A stretch of 43,543 bases of DNA from Oscillospiraceae bacterium (GCA_021201735.1 JAJQEJ010000040.1:1-43543); one strand, 5' to 3'; numbered from the stretch's first letter, positions 23,705-33,858 are shown. Numbers and translations are program-made. The notes: generated from the letters alone by a model not told the origin.

Positions 23705-24918
23705 AGCTTGGGCAGGCCTTTAAAATCGCCTACCACTCTATCGCGGCCAAAAAAAGCCGCTCCTTTCTCACCATGCTCGGCGTCGTCATCGGCGTGGCGG
23801 CGGTCATTATACTCGTCTCCTACGCGCAGGGACAGAACCGCTGGATGCAGGAGTATTACGAGAGCATGGCGGATAACTCCATCGAAATCACCGCCATGCG
23901 GTGGGATGGGAAGGACATTGCGCAGCCCCTCTACGAATACTGCCTCGGTCTGGACGAATACGTGCAGGGCATCACACCGTTCGGGCAGATATGGAACCGC
24001 CTGATCATCCAATACGGCGCGAAGGCACTGGACACCGATGCGAATTATGATAACTGGTATGACCGGCCACAGGTCGTCATGGGCAATCAGGAGTTCTCCC
24101 TGTGCAAGGCGTACGAGATCGTCAATGGGCGGGATCTCTCCTATCTCGACGTGACAAAAGAAAATCAGGTCTGCGTGCTCGGCTCCTACACGGCGGAGCA
24201 GCTGTTCGACTACGCAACCCCTGTGGGCAAGACCATCACCATCAACAACCTGACCTTTGAGGTGATCGGCGTATATCAGGAGCGGGACCCGAACCAGATG
24301 CAAAACCTCGACCAGCTCATTCTGGTTCCCTACACCCTGGGCCGCGTGCTGAACAACAACGAGGCCATCCAGTCCTACGTCGCCAAGGCGCGCAGTCCCG
24401 AGGCGACCAAAAAGGCCATTACCCTCATCGACGGATTTTTGGGCGGTCTGGGTATCAACGACGCAAACGGCTATTACTATGTACAGTCGCCGGACGAGTG
24501 GAAGCAGATGGGCGAGGAGGAGCAGCAGGTGCAGCAGCGTTTCCTCGGCGGCATCGCCGCGATCTCCCTTGCCGTGGGCGGCATCGGCATCATGAACATC
24601 ATGCTTGTCACAGTGACCGAGCGCACCCGCGAAATCGGCATCCGCAAGGCGATTGGCGCGGAACGGAGGAGCATCGTCACCCAGTTTCTCATCGAGGCGT
24701 GCATGCTCTGCGGCTTCGGCGGCATCATCGGTATCATCGTCGGGTATATCGGCACGCTGCTCGTGTGCAAGCAGTCGCTCGATATCATCGTCTTACCCAG
24801 TGTGGGCATCATTGTCGGCGCGTTTTTTCTCTCCCTCGCACTTGGAATTGTTTTCGGACTCTTCCCCGCCGTCAAGGCGTCCAAGCTCCAGCCTGTCGAC
24901 GCGCTGCGCGCGGATTAA
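23701..24918 (+). CDS. ABC transporter permease, MacB/FtsX type
   Basis: A 405-residue permease with the MacB topology: one N-terminal membrane segment (FLTMLGVVIGVAAVIILVSY), a large extracytoplasmic domain of about 240 residues, then three C-terminal segments forming the FtsX domain. The last three include IAAISLAVGGIGIMNIMLVT, a segment around IIGIIVGYIG and a final LSLALGIVFGLFP. The motif TERTREIGIRKAIGAERR between TM2 and TM3 is diagnostic. The gene overlaps the ATPase gene by 4 bp. It is 13 bp ahead of an SLH protein gene, so exporter and surface protein seem to form one transcription unit. Confidence 0.94.
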   Translation: MKLGQAFKIAYHSIAAKKSRSFLTMLGVVIGVAAVIILVSYAQGQNRWMQEYYESMADNSIEITAMRWDGKDIAQPLYEYCLGLDEYVQGITPFGQIWNRLIIQYGAKALDTDANYDNWYDRPQVVMGNQEFSLCKAYEIVNGRDLSYLDVTKENQVCVLGSYTAEQLFDYATPVGKTITINNLTFEVIGVYQERDPNQMQNLDQLILVPYTLGRVLNNNEAIQSYVAKARSPEATKKAITLIDGFLGGLGINDANGYYYVQSPDEWKQMGEEEQQVQQRFLGGIAAISLAVGGIGIMNIMLVTVTERTREIGIRKAIGAERRSIVTQFLIEACMLCGFGGIIGIIVGYIGTLLVCKQSLDIIVLPSVGIIVGAFFLSLALGIVFGLFPAVKASKLQPVDALRAD

Positions 24919-24931
24919 GGGGTGTTTTGAG

Positions 24932-27253
24932 ATGAAAGTATGGAAAAAAGCTAGCGGCCTCGTACTCGCGGCTGCTATCCTGATCGGGTGCTTGATCCTC
25001 CCGTCTGCCGCCGTAGCAGACAGCGTCCCCTTCACCGACATCGCCAACGCACAGACGGCAGAGGCGGCGGAGGTGCTGCGCCTGCTCGGCATCGTCGGCG
25101 GGGTGGGGAGCGGCAGCTTCCAGCCGGACGGGCATCTCACCCGCGCCGCGTTCTGCAAAATGGCGGTGGAGAGCTTGGGGCGCGGCAGCGAGGAGGCCGC
25201 CCAGCGCGCGCGCACCATCTACACCGACGTCGGCCCCAACCACTGGGCGCGCGGCTACATCAACCTCGCCTCCGGCATCACCCTGTCTGACGGCAGCGAC
25301 ACGGCCTCCGCCACACGCCTCATCATGGGCGTAGGCAACGGCACCTTCGCGCCCGACCGCGACATCACCTGCGGCGAGGCCGTGACCATCCTCATGCGGA
25401 TTCTGGGCTACGGCAGCGGCGACATCGCCGCGGGTAGCGCGTGGTATGACGGCTATGTCTCTGTCGCGGCGCAGATTGGCCTAACGGACGGCGTCACCTT
25501 CCAAGGGGATACGCCCGCCACGCGGGGGCAGGCTGCGGTGCTCTTTTATAACCTGCTCTTTACCGAAAGCCGGGGCGGGAGCGACATTTTTCTGACCACA
25601 TTGGGTGGCAAAAAAGAAGACGGCGGCATCCTCCTCGATACCGACGCCACCGCTTCCGACGGTACCACCGCCGCGCTGCGTACCACCACGGGCACCTATC
25701 AAACCAAACACGCCCCCTTTGACGCCGCCCTCGCGGGCACGCAGGGGGAGCTTGTCCTCGACAAGGACGGCTACCTGCTCACCATCCTACCCAAGGAAAA
25801 CGTCTCCTCCCGCGCCGTCGTCGCCACTGAGTGGGCATATAATTACCTCATGACGGCAGAGCAGGACAAACTCGATATTCCGCCGGAATCTGCCGTCTAT
25901 CAGAACGGGGAGGAAAAAACCTACGAATCTCTCTGGCTCTCGCTGCAGGCGGGAACCGCCCTCACGATCTACTATACGTCAGCCGGTAAGGTGGACTACC
26001 TCTTCCTCTCCGGCGCGGAGACGGAGGACGCCGTCATGGTCGCGCTGCGCAAGCCCACCGCCACCTACAACCCATTTGCCGCCCTGACCGGCGGCGCGAG
26101 CGACTACCGGCTGTACCGCAACGGAAAGCCCGCCACCCTCTCCGACCTCTGCCAGTACGATGTGGCGACCTGGGACAGCGCGGCGCGCGCCCTGCAGGTC
26201 AGTGACCTGCGCCTCACTGGCATCTACGAAAACGCCTACCCCAACCCGCAGACCCCCACAACGGTCACCGTGCTGAGCACCGCGTACCCCCTTCTGGACA
26301 ACGCAGCGCAGGCGCTGGAATCGTTTTCGCTCGGCGATCAGATTACCCTGCTCTTTACCGCGGGCGGCGATGTCGCCGCCGTCCTCCCCGCCGCCACCGT
26401 CTCGTCCACCGCCGTCGGCACCGTGACCGCGATTGACACCTCCGGCAACGCCACCGTCACACTGCTCAATAGCATCCTAGACCCCATCTCCGGCAAGGTG
26501 GAGAAATCCGGCAACACCGCCCTTGCGATGCAGGGGGAACTCGTCACAGTCTCTTCCAAAAAGGCGGGACAGCTCATCCTCTCCGCACCGAACACGAGCA
26601 CTGCGAAAAATCCCGTCGACCTCACCACCAGCACCATGGGCAATCTGGTGCTGGATGGGAATGTGGCTGTGTTTGACCGCATCGGCAAGGGCTCCCCCAG
26701 GCAGGTGGCGCTTGAGGACGTCACCCTCGACCAGATTCCGGTCAAACGCATTTTGTATTACGCGACCAACGCCGGCGGGAGGGTCAGCCTCCTGCTGCTC
26801 GACAACGTGACGGGGGACGCGTACACTTACGGTATTGTCTCCTTCACGCCCGGTTCGTCTGACGAAAACCCCACCGTGTCTGTGGAAAACGCCGACGGCG
26901 TGCTCGGGCCCCTCACCTCCACCAGCAACCTCAACACCACCCGTTACGCCGGTGTCGCCCCCACCACCGCCGGGGACAAGGTGGCGGGCAGCGTCCTGCT
27001 CATCAAACAGGGGAACGCGGCGCGCGGCGATTTTGACCCCGACGGCGCGGCGGTTACCGTCGGCGGCGTGATCTACCCCATCGCCAAAGAGGTGCAGTGC
27101 TACAACAATTTTTCCAAGTCGTGGTTCGGTAGTGAAAACGACGACAGGGAGACGCGCGTCAATGCGGCGCGGACGTTCTCCGACAGCCTGACGCTCTACT
27201 ACGATAAAGCGCCCCAGGAGGGCGGCAAGATACGCCTGATTGTGGCGGAGTGA
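24932..27253 (+). CDS. S-layer homology (SLH) domain surface protein
   Basis: A 773-residue secreted protein. The signal peptide is about residues 1-30 (KKASGLVLAAAILIGCLILP), with LIGC resembling a lipobox but followed by more hydrophobic residues and AVADS, so a type I site is preferred. Three SLH repeats cover about residues 33-220: PFTDI...GVGSGSFQPDGHLTRAAFCK, then a second ending VGNGTFAPDRDITCGEAV, then a third ending DTPATRGQAAVLFYNLL. SLH domains bind secondary cell-wall polymer, so it is cell-wall anchored. The remaining 550 residues are Thr/Ala/Asp-rich and not assigned. ATG 24932 follows GGGGTG, 13 bp behind the permease gene. It may be a cell-surface partner of the exporter. Confidence 0.88.
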   Translation: MKVWKKASGLVLAAAILIGCLILPSAAVADSVPFTDIANAQTAEAAEVLRLLGIVGGVGSGSFQPDGHLTRAAFCKMAVESLGRGSEEAAQRARTIYTDVGPNHWARGYINLASGITLSDGSDTASATRLIMGVGNGTFAPDRDITCGEAVTILMRILGYGSGDIAAGSAWYDGYVSVAAQIGLTDGVTFQGDTPATRGQAAVLFYNLLFTESRGGSDIFLTTLGGKKEDGGILLDTDATASDGTTAALRTTTGTYQTKHAPFDAALAGTQGELVLDKDGYLLTILPKENVSSRAVVATEWAYNYLMTAEQDKLDIPPESAVYQNGEEKTYESLWLSLQAGTALTIYYTSAGKVDYLFLSGAETEDAVMVALRKPTATYNPFAALTGGASDYRLYRNGKPATLSDLCQYDVATWDSAARALQVSDLRLTGIYENAYPNPQTPTTVTVLSTAYPLLDNAAQALESFSLGDQITLLFTAGGDVAAVLPAATVSSTAVGTVTAIDTSGNATVTLLNSILDPISGKVEKSGNTALAMQGELVTVSSKKAGQLILSAPNTSTAKNPVDLTTSTMGNLVLDGNVAVFDRIGKGSPRQVALEDVTLDQIPVKRILYYATNAGGRVSLLLLDNVTGDAYTYGIVSFTPGSSDENPTVSVENADGVLGPLTSTSNLNTTRYAGVAPTTAGDKVAGSVLLIKQGNAARGDFDPDGAAVTVGGVIYPIAKEVQCYNNFSKSWFGSENDDRETRVNAARTFSDSLTLYYDKAPQEGGKIRLIVAE

Positions 27254-27282
27254 GGGCCCCCTCTTGAGGCGAATCGTATACC

Positions 27283-27963
27283 CTATACCCCATCGAGCCG
27301 CGCCCAGACAATCAACCTGTGGGTGGGATTGAGCGCCGGGGTACAGGTGATCAGCGTCAGCATATGTGTTTCGTCCGGCTGGAGCTCCAGCACCCAGCCC
27401 TCATCTGGATTCACAGTAAAGACAGAATACACGGTATAGGTAACGGTGTCGTCACCGTAGTTGATGGTGACCTGATCCCCCTCAGAAAGCTTATCCAGAT
27501 AGCGAAAGGCATGTGCCACAATCAGGTTGCGGTGGGCGGCCAGCACACAGTTGCCAGCCTCTCCGGGCAGGGCGGATGTGGTCAAGTGTCCCACGCCGTA
27601 ATACATTTCTTCCCCTGTGCCTGAGACGATGTTTTCCGAAAGGGATATTTTAGGTATTTTGATCGTCCCCAGCTGGATGAGCGGCACACCCGACTCCGTG
27701 CGCGCAACTGCCACATCATCTAGCTGCACATCTTCCATCGTCCCCTCGCCCGATGCGATCGGCAATGCATCGCTCACCTGCTCCGACGGAAGCGGTTTTG
27801 GCTCAGGCAGCTCCTCCGCCGTCTGCAGCGCAGCGAGCCCAAGCTCTGAAAGCAGCAGCCGCCAAGGATAGGCCGACAGATTCACGACCAGAACAACAGC
27901 AATAATGCACAGCCCTATTCCGATGAAAATGCGGGAGAGCCGTTTCCTTATCTTATAAGACAC
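27283..27963 (-). CDS. sortase (class D-like)
   Basis: Membrane-anchored transpeptidase that links LPXTG-type proteins to the cell wall. It has 226 residues, with an N-terminal membrane segment (IFIGIGLCIIAVVLVVNLSA), a Glu/Pro-rich linker and the catalytic domain. The His is in VLAAHRNLI, the catalytic Cys near residue 207 in LITCTPALNPTHR, and the Arg in LIVWARL. The TLITCTP/HR pattern fits class D or the closely related class C rather than class A. The start is GTG 27963, seven bases after TTGGAGGG. An ATG two bases upstream runs into a stop. The LPKTG protein encoded at 33927-38517 is the obvious local substrate. Confidence 0.92.
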   Translation of the reverse strand: MSYKIRKRLSRIFIGIGLCIIAVVLVVNLSAYPWRLLLSELGLAALQTAEELPEPKPLPSEQVSDALPIASGEGTMEDVQLDDVAVARTESGVPLIQLGTIKIPKISLSENIVSGTGEEMYYGVGHLTTSALPGEAGNCVLAAHRNLIVAHAFRYLDKLSEGDQVTINYGDDTVTYTVYSVFTVNPDEGWVLELQPDETHMLTLITCTPALNPTHRLIVWARLDGV

Positions 27964-27987
27964 ATTCAGTCCCTCCAAAAAATTCCT

Positions 27988-28014
27988 GTCTCGTATTATA
28001 TCATAGTATGAGAC
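27988..28014. promoter_or_regulatory. imperfect 27-bp palindrome over the sortase promoter
   Basis: GTCTC...GAGAC with partly symmetric AT-rich centre, centred near 28001. It covers the minus-strand -10 box TATAAT (27995-28000) of the sortase gene, so it may be a repressor site. Confidence 0.4.
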
Positions 28015-28119
28015 AAATGTAATACTTTTTTGCTGATATACACCGTAATGATGGCATCTTATTTGGATACATTTTCTTATATGCGCGTCAATGTATCTAA
28101 TATTTGTGACATTTTTGCC

Positions 28120-28148
28120 TTGCCACGTAATCGCCCCCATGCTATACT
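28120..28148 (+). promoter_or_regulatory. sigma-A promoter of the giant SLH protein gene
   Basis: TTGCCA (28120-28125) and TATACT (28143-28148) with a 17-bp spacer. The surrounding CATGCTATACT and the leader that follows resemble those of the paralogue at 33927. Confidence 0.7.
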
Positions 28149-28216
28149 AACATTATATCCCAGTCCATTTGTTGGGTGGGAAATCTTGGGAGCATATTGT
28201 GAAAGGGTGATTCCAT

Positions 28217-31200
28217 ATGGAGCACAAAACATCGACACACTGTAAGCCGCGGCGCGGCTTTGCCTTTCTGTTGAGCGCAGCTATGGTGCTGTCTCTGCTG
28301 CCCAGCGTATTGGCTACGGAGGACGATACATTGGAAATGACGCCCGGAGAAAGTGTCATGTTCACATTCCATTATGAGTTGGAGCTGGAGCAGGTCGAGT
28401 CCGTGGAATTGGTGGTTCCTGCGGGTCTGTTTGAGGGTGACGTCTTGATCGATAATCCCGCTGTCAGCGATGCAGAGGACGCCCCCACCCTGTTTACGGA
28501 TACCGTCATGACACCCGCGGAGACAGGAGACAACATGGATCGCTATCTGGTCGACGTGAACGGCGCGGAGATTGCGGCCTATCTGGAAGCTGCGGAAGAG
28601 GACGCCACGGCGATCACCGCGTATGATCTCACCGTTTCCGCCACGGTATCCGCGGCGTTTGAGCCTGCCAGTGGTCTGTGCCTGACGATTGGCGGCATGC
28701 AGGTGGACTTTGACGTTGTGGCGGCGGAATCTGACGCGGCACAGCCCGCGGAGACTGAGCAACCGAATGTGGCTCAGCCCGTATCGGAGCCTGTGGCGAC
28801 AGGAACAGGCACAGTGCAGGCTCTTGACAGCGGGACTTTTTCCGCGACGCTCACCGGTGAGGGCACCACCGTGGATCTGAGCGAGACCGATTCCAGTATC
28901 TCACTGAACAACTACGACTCCAGCACGACAGAGCAGACCCTGCAAATAAAAGAGCGCTTTGACGGCACGGACACCAGCACGGATAAAATCATCGTTGTCT
29001 CATTTGCAAACGGCCTGGGCCTTGGCTCCGCGTCTGGTATGGTGAAAAACAGCGATGGCACATGGAGCTTTGACGCAGACACGCTGCCAAACGATCTGAG
29101 TACGATCATCACGGGCGGCACGTATGAATTGACTCCCGGCATTCTCTTGAGCAACGGCAAGACGTACCAGCCAAAGTCCGGCACACTGACCTACACCCTC
29201 GCCCCCGCCACGGCAAGCACAAACATCTCCATCGGCGTTCTCTCCGACTGGGCCTTTGCTATGAGCAGCACCAGTACGCAGAAAACACACGCGGATGCAC
29301 TGTGCGTTGAGACCTTTGAGGGTGTGGGCGTTGACACGGAAAACGACACGCCGAAAAATAGCGCCACACTGAAAAATTATATTTTGGAAGGCTACACATT
29401 GATCCGCCTGACGGGTACCAGCACTGATTATTTAACTACAGAAACAGTTTCTGCTGGCAAGGAATGGGACTCCCAATTTCTAATCACCTCCCGGCGCAGC
29501 GGGTATGAAATCAACGCTGCTACTGTATTTTTTAATCAGGAAATGACCTTTACATTGCGGGTAAATAAGGCGCTCGGTGTCACGGGCATCGAACCGCTTT
29601 CCGGTAGTACCATTTTGCCGGAGATGTGTACGTTTGCGAAAGCTGACGATCCGAGTAGTACTGATTATGAGATTATCACAATTACCCTGACCGGTGCCAC
29701 CGATCTGACCAACGCCAAGTTGAAGCTATACGGAACCGTACTATCCACCGCAACGCCCGGCACATATGATACTTACGGTACCAGTCGATCATTTTCTTCT
29801 ACAACGCTTGACGGAGACACCAATACGAGGAGTTCATTTTTTGCGTGGGTAAAAATACTTGTGCCTGACACATTTATCAACTGCCTGAAGCTGGTAGCCA
29901 CCACGAACAACAGCTTTCTCACCACAGACGTGGGTACGGCCCCATTAAAGCCGCTGGGCGCGTTTCTCATCAGCAATCCATATGACGAAATTGTTTCAGA
30001 CCAGATGATGCATGTGGCGTTTCAGGACGCAAAAATCGGTGTCCGGGCTGTGCGCCTCCCGACCTCACTCGATGGCGCTGAAAATATAGTGATTACAACC
30101 GCCTCAGCCACGTATACGATTCCTTCTCGTCCTTGTGTCGTAGACGCAACCAGCACTTTTTATAAAAGCTATGGTTTTGGTTATGTGGAGATCAATTTGA
30201 GTGAGTTCACTTCGGACGCGACGGAATATATTACTGACATTACCTATGAGATGCCAGGAGAATTTCAGGTTGGGGCCTCCTATTCCCTCAATACATTTCG
30301 TGTGCCATACGATCTGGCCTTTGTATATTTTGGGGACATTCTTGATCAAAGTGCAGGCACCACTACGAACCCCTATTATGCCACGGCTACCGTGGGGGAA
30401 ATGGTGACAGATTCCAGCAGTAATCATGTCATTAGCACGAACACCTGCATGTCAGCCACGGCGAATATGACCTATTCGACCGGTAATCTCGGTATTTCTT
30501 TCACCCCCTCCACGTCAGGGATCAACGGGAAGACTCTGGCAACAGGGGAATCGCTCGAGAACGTCAGTGTTACCTTTATTAAATACAACTTTGCGTACCC
30601 CGATGCTACACCCTCTGCCGTAACAGGCTATTACGTCTATCTCCGCGCCCCTGCCGGCGTGTTGTCCATCGACAGAGACTCCATTCAGGTCACCTATAAT
30701 AGCCAGGTGTACACGGAAAACGATGGCTTTTTCAGTATTGAGAAACTCGACAGCACAGATGCGGACAGCAACGTAGACGGTGTGGTCTACAGGCTGAAAC
30801 TTGATCAGGTTATCATGGGCTATTATACAGATAGTTTTTCAACCTACTCCGCCGTAAAGGTTTCCATGGACATCACGGCGCTGCCAACAGCGCCAAAAAC
30901 CGCTGTGCTACTCAACGACATGTTTATGATTACCACAATAGATGATAACTTTGTGGTCAGTTCATCCGGTTCACAGACCCACAAAACACACGATTTTGAT
31001 ATTGACGCACGGAATAATCAAACCACTGCTGTTTGCGGGCCGTCCGTAACGGAGAGCCTGAGCATTCAGCCTGATACCACATTTAGCGTGTGGACCTCCG
31101 CCCGGTTAAACAGTGCGGCCTGGACATACTACGACGCCACCAACGCCGAGTCCACCACCATCAACTTAAACCCCGATGGCAAGGCGGAGTACGGGCTGCT

Positions 31201-33661
31201 TGTTGCAAACAACTCCGGTCTGGATGTGGGCGAGTTTGTCGCGCTGATCCCCATTCCAAAATACGGGGAAACAGCGAACACAAGTAGTGTAACATTGCAG
31301 GACAACGCCTTTGGCTGGACCGCTTCCCTATTGGAGGAGATAGACCTTACGGATATGGGATATGATCCCGATGACTATTCCGTGCTCTATTCCACTACCT
31401 ATGAAACCGATAAAGATTCCGCCACATTTGTCTCGTGGAGTGCGATCAGTGACCCGGACGATATCCGCATGGTCAGAATCGCCAGTAAGGACGTCATTCC
31501 GGATGGAAGCACTCTCACGTTTGCCTTCCCCTTGGATATCACCGACGATAATCAGGCAGATCATGAGGGCAACACCAATATTTATTCCGCATACATCTAC
31601 CGCGATGTAAACGGGAGCGCAGGCTATACAGTTAGTGAGCCTGTGGCGATTCGCCTGCATATAGGCATTGTCAAGGGACAGGTGTATCTGGATGCCAATA
31701 AGAACGGCAGTCTTGACACGGACGAAATAGGCATAAACGATGTGCTGGTAACGGCCTATGACGCAAGCACCGACACTTCTCTGGCCGCGACGAGAACAGA
31801 CTCAACTGGCTACTATGAATTTTTAGGCCTGAACTACGGGCAAGCGGTTTATCTTGTTTTTACCAATCCCAGTACCACCGCTTACCGATTTTCAGACCCG
31901 GAAAACGGCGCGTTTGACATTGCCGCCGATTACAGTACAGCAACCGCCACAGGCGTAGTGGCCAACACAGATGGTGTCTGGGAATACGCAAAGGTAAACT
32001 GCGGGCTAATTGAACCATATACAATCACCTTTGACGCGATGGGCGGAACCTTTCTTTCCAATGGAGCTTCCACGCAGGTGAGCAAAGTATTTGGCGGGGA
32101 CTCTGTGAGCGCGCCTACCACCTTGCCTTACCTTCAGGGACATACCTTTGCCGACTGGTATTTGGATACGGCATGCTCGAATGTTGCAACTCTCCCTACC
32201 GCCGTCACTGGAGACGCCACCTATTATGCCGGATGGACGCGGAATTCCTATACGGTGACCTATCTAGATCACAATAATGCCACCATAGACCCCGATCCGC
32301 TCGGTCTCCCAGCGAGCTATGTCTACGGCGACAGTAAGACAATTGACAACACGACCGAGCCGTATTCCCGCACAGGCTACACCTTTTCAGGCTGGTACGA
32401 TGCGGCGGCGGGCGGCACTCAGGTGACGACGATCACCGGCACCGACGCGAAGAACTTCACTCTTTACGCCAGATGGACAGCGAATTCCTATACAATCACC
32501 TATATGGATCACGAAAACGCCGCCATAACACCATCCGGCCTCCCGACAAGCTATGTCTACGGCGTCGGGGCGACAATCAATCACACGACCGAGCCGTATT
32601 CCCGCACAGGCTACACCTTCTCAGGCTGGTACGACGCGGCGGCGGGCGGCACGCAGGTGACGGCGATCACCGGCACCGACGCGAAGGACTTCACCCTTTA
32701 CGCTCAATGGACACCGAACCTCTATACCATCTTCTACGAGAATCTGTACGGCGCGGCACACACAAACCCCGACACCTACACTTACGGTACAGGCGTTGAC
32801 AGCTTCTCCGACCCCGATGCGCGCAGCAACTACACCTTCGCGGGCTGGTACAACGCGCTGACGGACGGCACACAGGTAACTGCAATCAGTGACACCGCCA
32901 CGGACGCGTACACACTGTACGCTCGCTGGACCGCCATCGGCAGCATAAGCAGCAGCGGGAAGGCGACCGGGGGCAACCCTTATGATACGCTTGTGATCAT
33001 TGGGGAGGACGATACGCCGCTTGCAAGTCTGGATAACCAAGACCATATGAAGTACCTCAACGGCTACCCCAACGGCACCGTACAGGCGGAAAACGAGATC
33101 ACCAGAGCGGAGGCGGCCAGCATCTTCTATCGGCTCCTGAACGAGACGTACAAGGACGGCACCGCGACCACGTCATTTAGCGATGTCTCCTCCTCCGCGT
33201 GGTACAGCCTTGCAGTGGGCACCCTGACCGACCTTGGCATACTGACCGGATATCCGGACGGCACCTTCCGGCCAAACCAGTCGATCACAAGGGCTGAGTT
33301 TGCAGCAATTGCCGCGCAGTTTGACAGCCTGACGCTGACCAGCGGAACGGCCTTCAGCGATGTGCCGGAGAGCCACTGGGCGGCGCAGTATATCAATTCC
33401 GCCTATGTGAAAGGCTGGGTTAGCGGGTACTCCGACTACAGCTTTCAGCCCGAACACGGGATTACCCGGGCCGAGATGGTCACGGTGGTAAACAAGATGC
33501 TCAGCCGCGCGATTGACGCCGAGGCACTCGCGACAGTGGAAAACCCATACACCGACATGAACAGCAGCAACTGGTTCTATGCCGACATCATTGAGGCGTC
33601 CCTCATACACGACTATATAAAAGATGATCAGGACACCGAACACTGGCAGAGCTGGGAATAA
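28217..33661 (+). CDS. giant SLH-anchored adhesin-like surface protein with InlB B-repeats
   Basis: A 1814-residue secreted protein. The signal peptide (RRGFAFLLSAAMVLSLLPSV-LA) is followed by a ~160-residue N-terminal module shared with the next gene. A long Thr/Ser/Asp-rich beta region comes next, then an SdrD-B-like domain (VYLDANKNGSLDTDEIGIND, then TGYYEFLGLNYG) at about 1150-1250. Four Listeria-Bacteroides (InlB B) repeats cover about 1270-1570 with GYTFSGWYDAAAGGTQVT and LYARWT motifs. Three SLH domains (about 1600-1800; YPNGTVQAENEITRAEAAS, then YPDGTFRPNQSITRAEFA, then YSDYSFQPEHGITRAEM) attach it to the cell wall. ATG 28217 follows AAAGGGTG, 69 bp after a strong promoter. Likely a host- or matrix-interaction protein; the ligand is unknown. 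Confidence 0.9.
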   Translation: MEHKTSTHCKPRRGFAFLLSAAMVLSLLPSVLATEDDTLEMTPGESVMFTFHYELELEQVESVELVVPAGLFEGDVLIDNPAVSDAEDAPTLFTDTVMTPAETGDNMDRYLVDVNGAEIAAYLEAAEEDATAITAYDLTVSATVSAAFEPASGLCLTIGGMQVDFDVVAAESDAAQPAETEQPNVAQPVSEPVATGTGTVQALDSGTFSATLTGEGTTVDLSETDSSISLNNYDSSTTEQTLQIKERFDGTDTSTDKIIVVSFANGLGLGSASGMVKNSDGTWSFDADTLPNDLSTIITGGTYELTPGILLSNGKTYQPKSGTLTYTLAPATASTNISIGVLSDWAFAMSSTSTQKTHADALCVETFEGVGVDTENDTPKNSATLKNYILEGYTLIRLTGTSTDYLTTETVSAGKEWDSQFLITSRRSGYEINAATVFFNQEMTFTLRVNKALGVTGIEPLSGSTILPEMCTFAKADDPSSTDYEIITITLTGATDLTNAKLKLYGTVLSTATPGTYDTYGTSRSFSSTTLDGDTNTRSSFFAWVKILVPDTFINCLKLVATTNNSFLTTDVGTAPLKPLGAFLISNPYDEIVSDQMMHVAFQDAKIGVRAVRLPTSLDGAENIVITTASATYTIPSRPCVVDATSTFYKSYGFGYVEINLSEFTSDATEYITDITYEMPGEFQVGASYSLNTFRVPYDLAFVYFGDILDQSAGTTTNPYYATATVGEMVTDSSSNHVISTNTCMSATANMTYSTGNLGISFTPSTSGINGKTLATGESLENVSVTFIKYNFAYPDATPSAVTGYYVYLRAPAGVLSIDRDSIQVTYNSQVYTENDGFFSIEKLDSTDADSNVDGVVYRLKLDQVIMGYYTDSFSTYSAVKVSMDITALPTAPKTAVLLNDMFMITTIDDNFVVSSSGSQTHKTHDFDIDARNNQTTAVCGPSVTESLSIQPDTTFSVWTSARLNSAAWTYYDATNAESTTINLNPDGKAEYGLLVANNSGLDVGEFVALIPIPKYGETANTSSVTLQDNAFGWTASLLEEIDLTDMGYDPDDYSVLYSTTYETDKDSATFVSWSAISDPDDIRMVRIASKDVIPDGSTLTFAFPLDITDDNQADHEGNTNIYSAYIYRDVNGSAGYTVSEPVAIRLHIGIVKGQVYLDANKNGSLDTDEIGINDVLVTAYDASTDTSLAATRTDSTGYYEFLGLNYGQAVYLVFTNPSTTAYRFSDPENGAFDIAADYSTATATGVVANTDGVWEYAKVNCGLIEPYTITFDAMGGTFLSNGASTQVSKVFGGDSVSAPTTLPYLQGHTFADWYLDTACSNVATLPTAVTGDATYYAGWTRNSYTVTYLDHNNATIDPDPLGLPASYVYGDSKTIDNTTEPYSRTGYTFSGWYDAAAGGTQVTTITGTDAKNFTLYARWTANSYTITYMDHENAAITPSGLPTSYVYGVGATINHTTEPYSRTGYTFSGWYDAAAGGTQVTAITGTDAKDFTLYAQWTPNLYTIFYENLYGAAHTNPDTYTYGTGVDSFSDPDARSNYTFAGWYNALTDGTQVTAISDTATDAYTLYARWTAIGSISSSGKATGGNPYDTLVIIGEDDTPLASLDNQDHMKYLNGYPNGTVQAENEITRAEAASIFYRLLNETYKDGTATTSFSDVSSSAWYSLAVGTLTDLGILTGYPDGTFRPNQSITRAEFAAIAAQFDSLTLTSGTAFSDVPESHWAAQYINSAYVKGWVSGYSDYSFQPEHGITRAEMVTVVNKMLSRAIDAEALATVENPYTDMNSSNWFYADIIEASLIHDYIKDDQDTEHWQSWE
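32351..32694 (+). repeat. near-identical DNA repeats encoding InlB B-repeats
   Basis: 32351-32460 and 32585-32694 (offset 234 bp) differ at about five positions over 110 bp. They encode the two most alike repeat units and could recombine to change unit number. Confidence 0.8.
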
Positions 33662-33677
33662 TCTTACGTGCAAAGAG

Positions 33678-33719
33678 AACGAGACAACCGACCCAAAGAG
33701 GGGTTCGTTGTCTCGTTTT
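33678..33719 (+). terminator. terminator after the giant SLH gene
   Basis: AACGAGACAAC (33678-33688) and its complement (33707-33717) form an 11-bp stem closing on a T-rich tail, 17 bp after the stop codon. Confidence 0.85.
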
Positions 33720-33829
33720 CTTGTATGCAGTGCAAGCATGACAAGCAATACTGGATTAATATAGTCTTGTAATTGGTCATATTTTCTCATTCCGCGGTAA
33801 TCATACCATTTTTTTGTAACAATTATATC

Positions 33830-33858
33830 TTGTTTTAACATTGCGCGCATGCTATACT
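33830..33858 (+). promoter_or_regulatory. promoter of the LPKTG surface protein gene
   Basis: TTGTTT (33830-33835) and TATACT (33853-33858) with a 17-bp spacer; CATGCTATACTtgtatt and the CCCAGTnCA leader match the promoter region of the paralogue at 28120. Confidence 0.65.

Noticed and set aside
32281..32940. Regular repeats considered as CRISPR
   Set aside because: They are in-frame InlB B-repeat codons with long unequal units; no short direct repeats with unique spacers.
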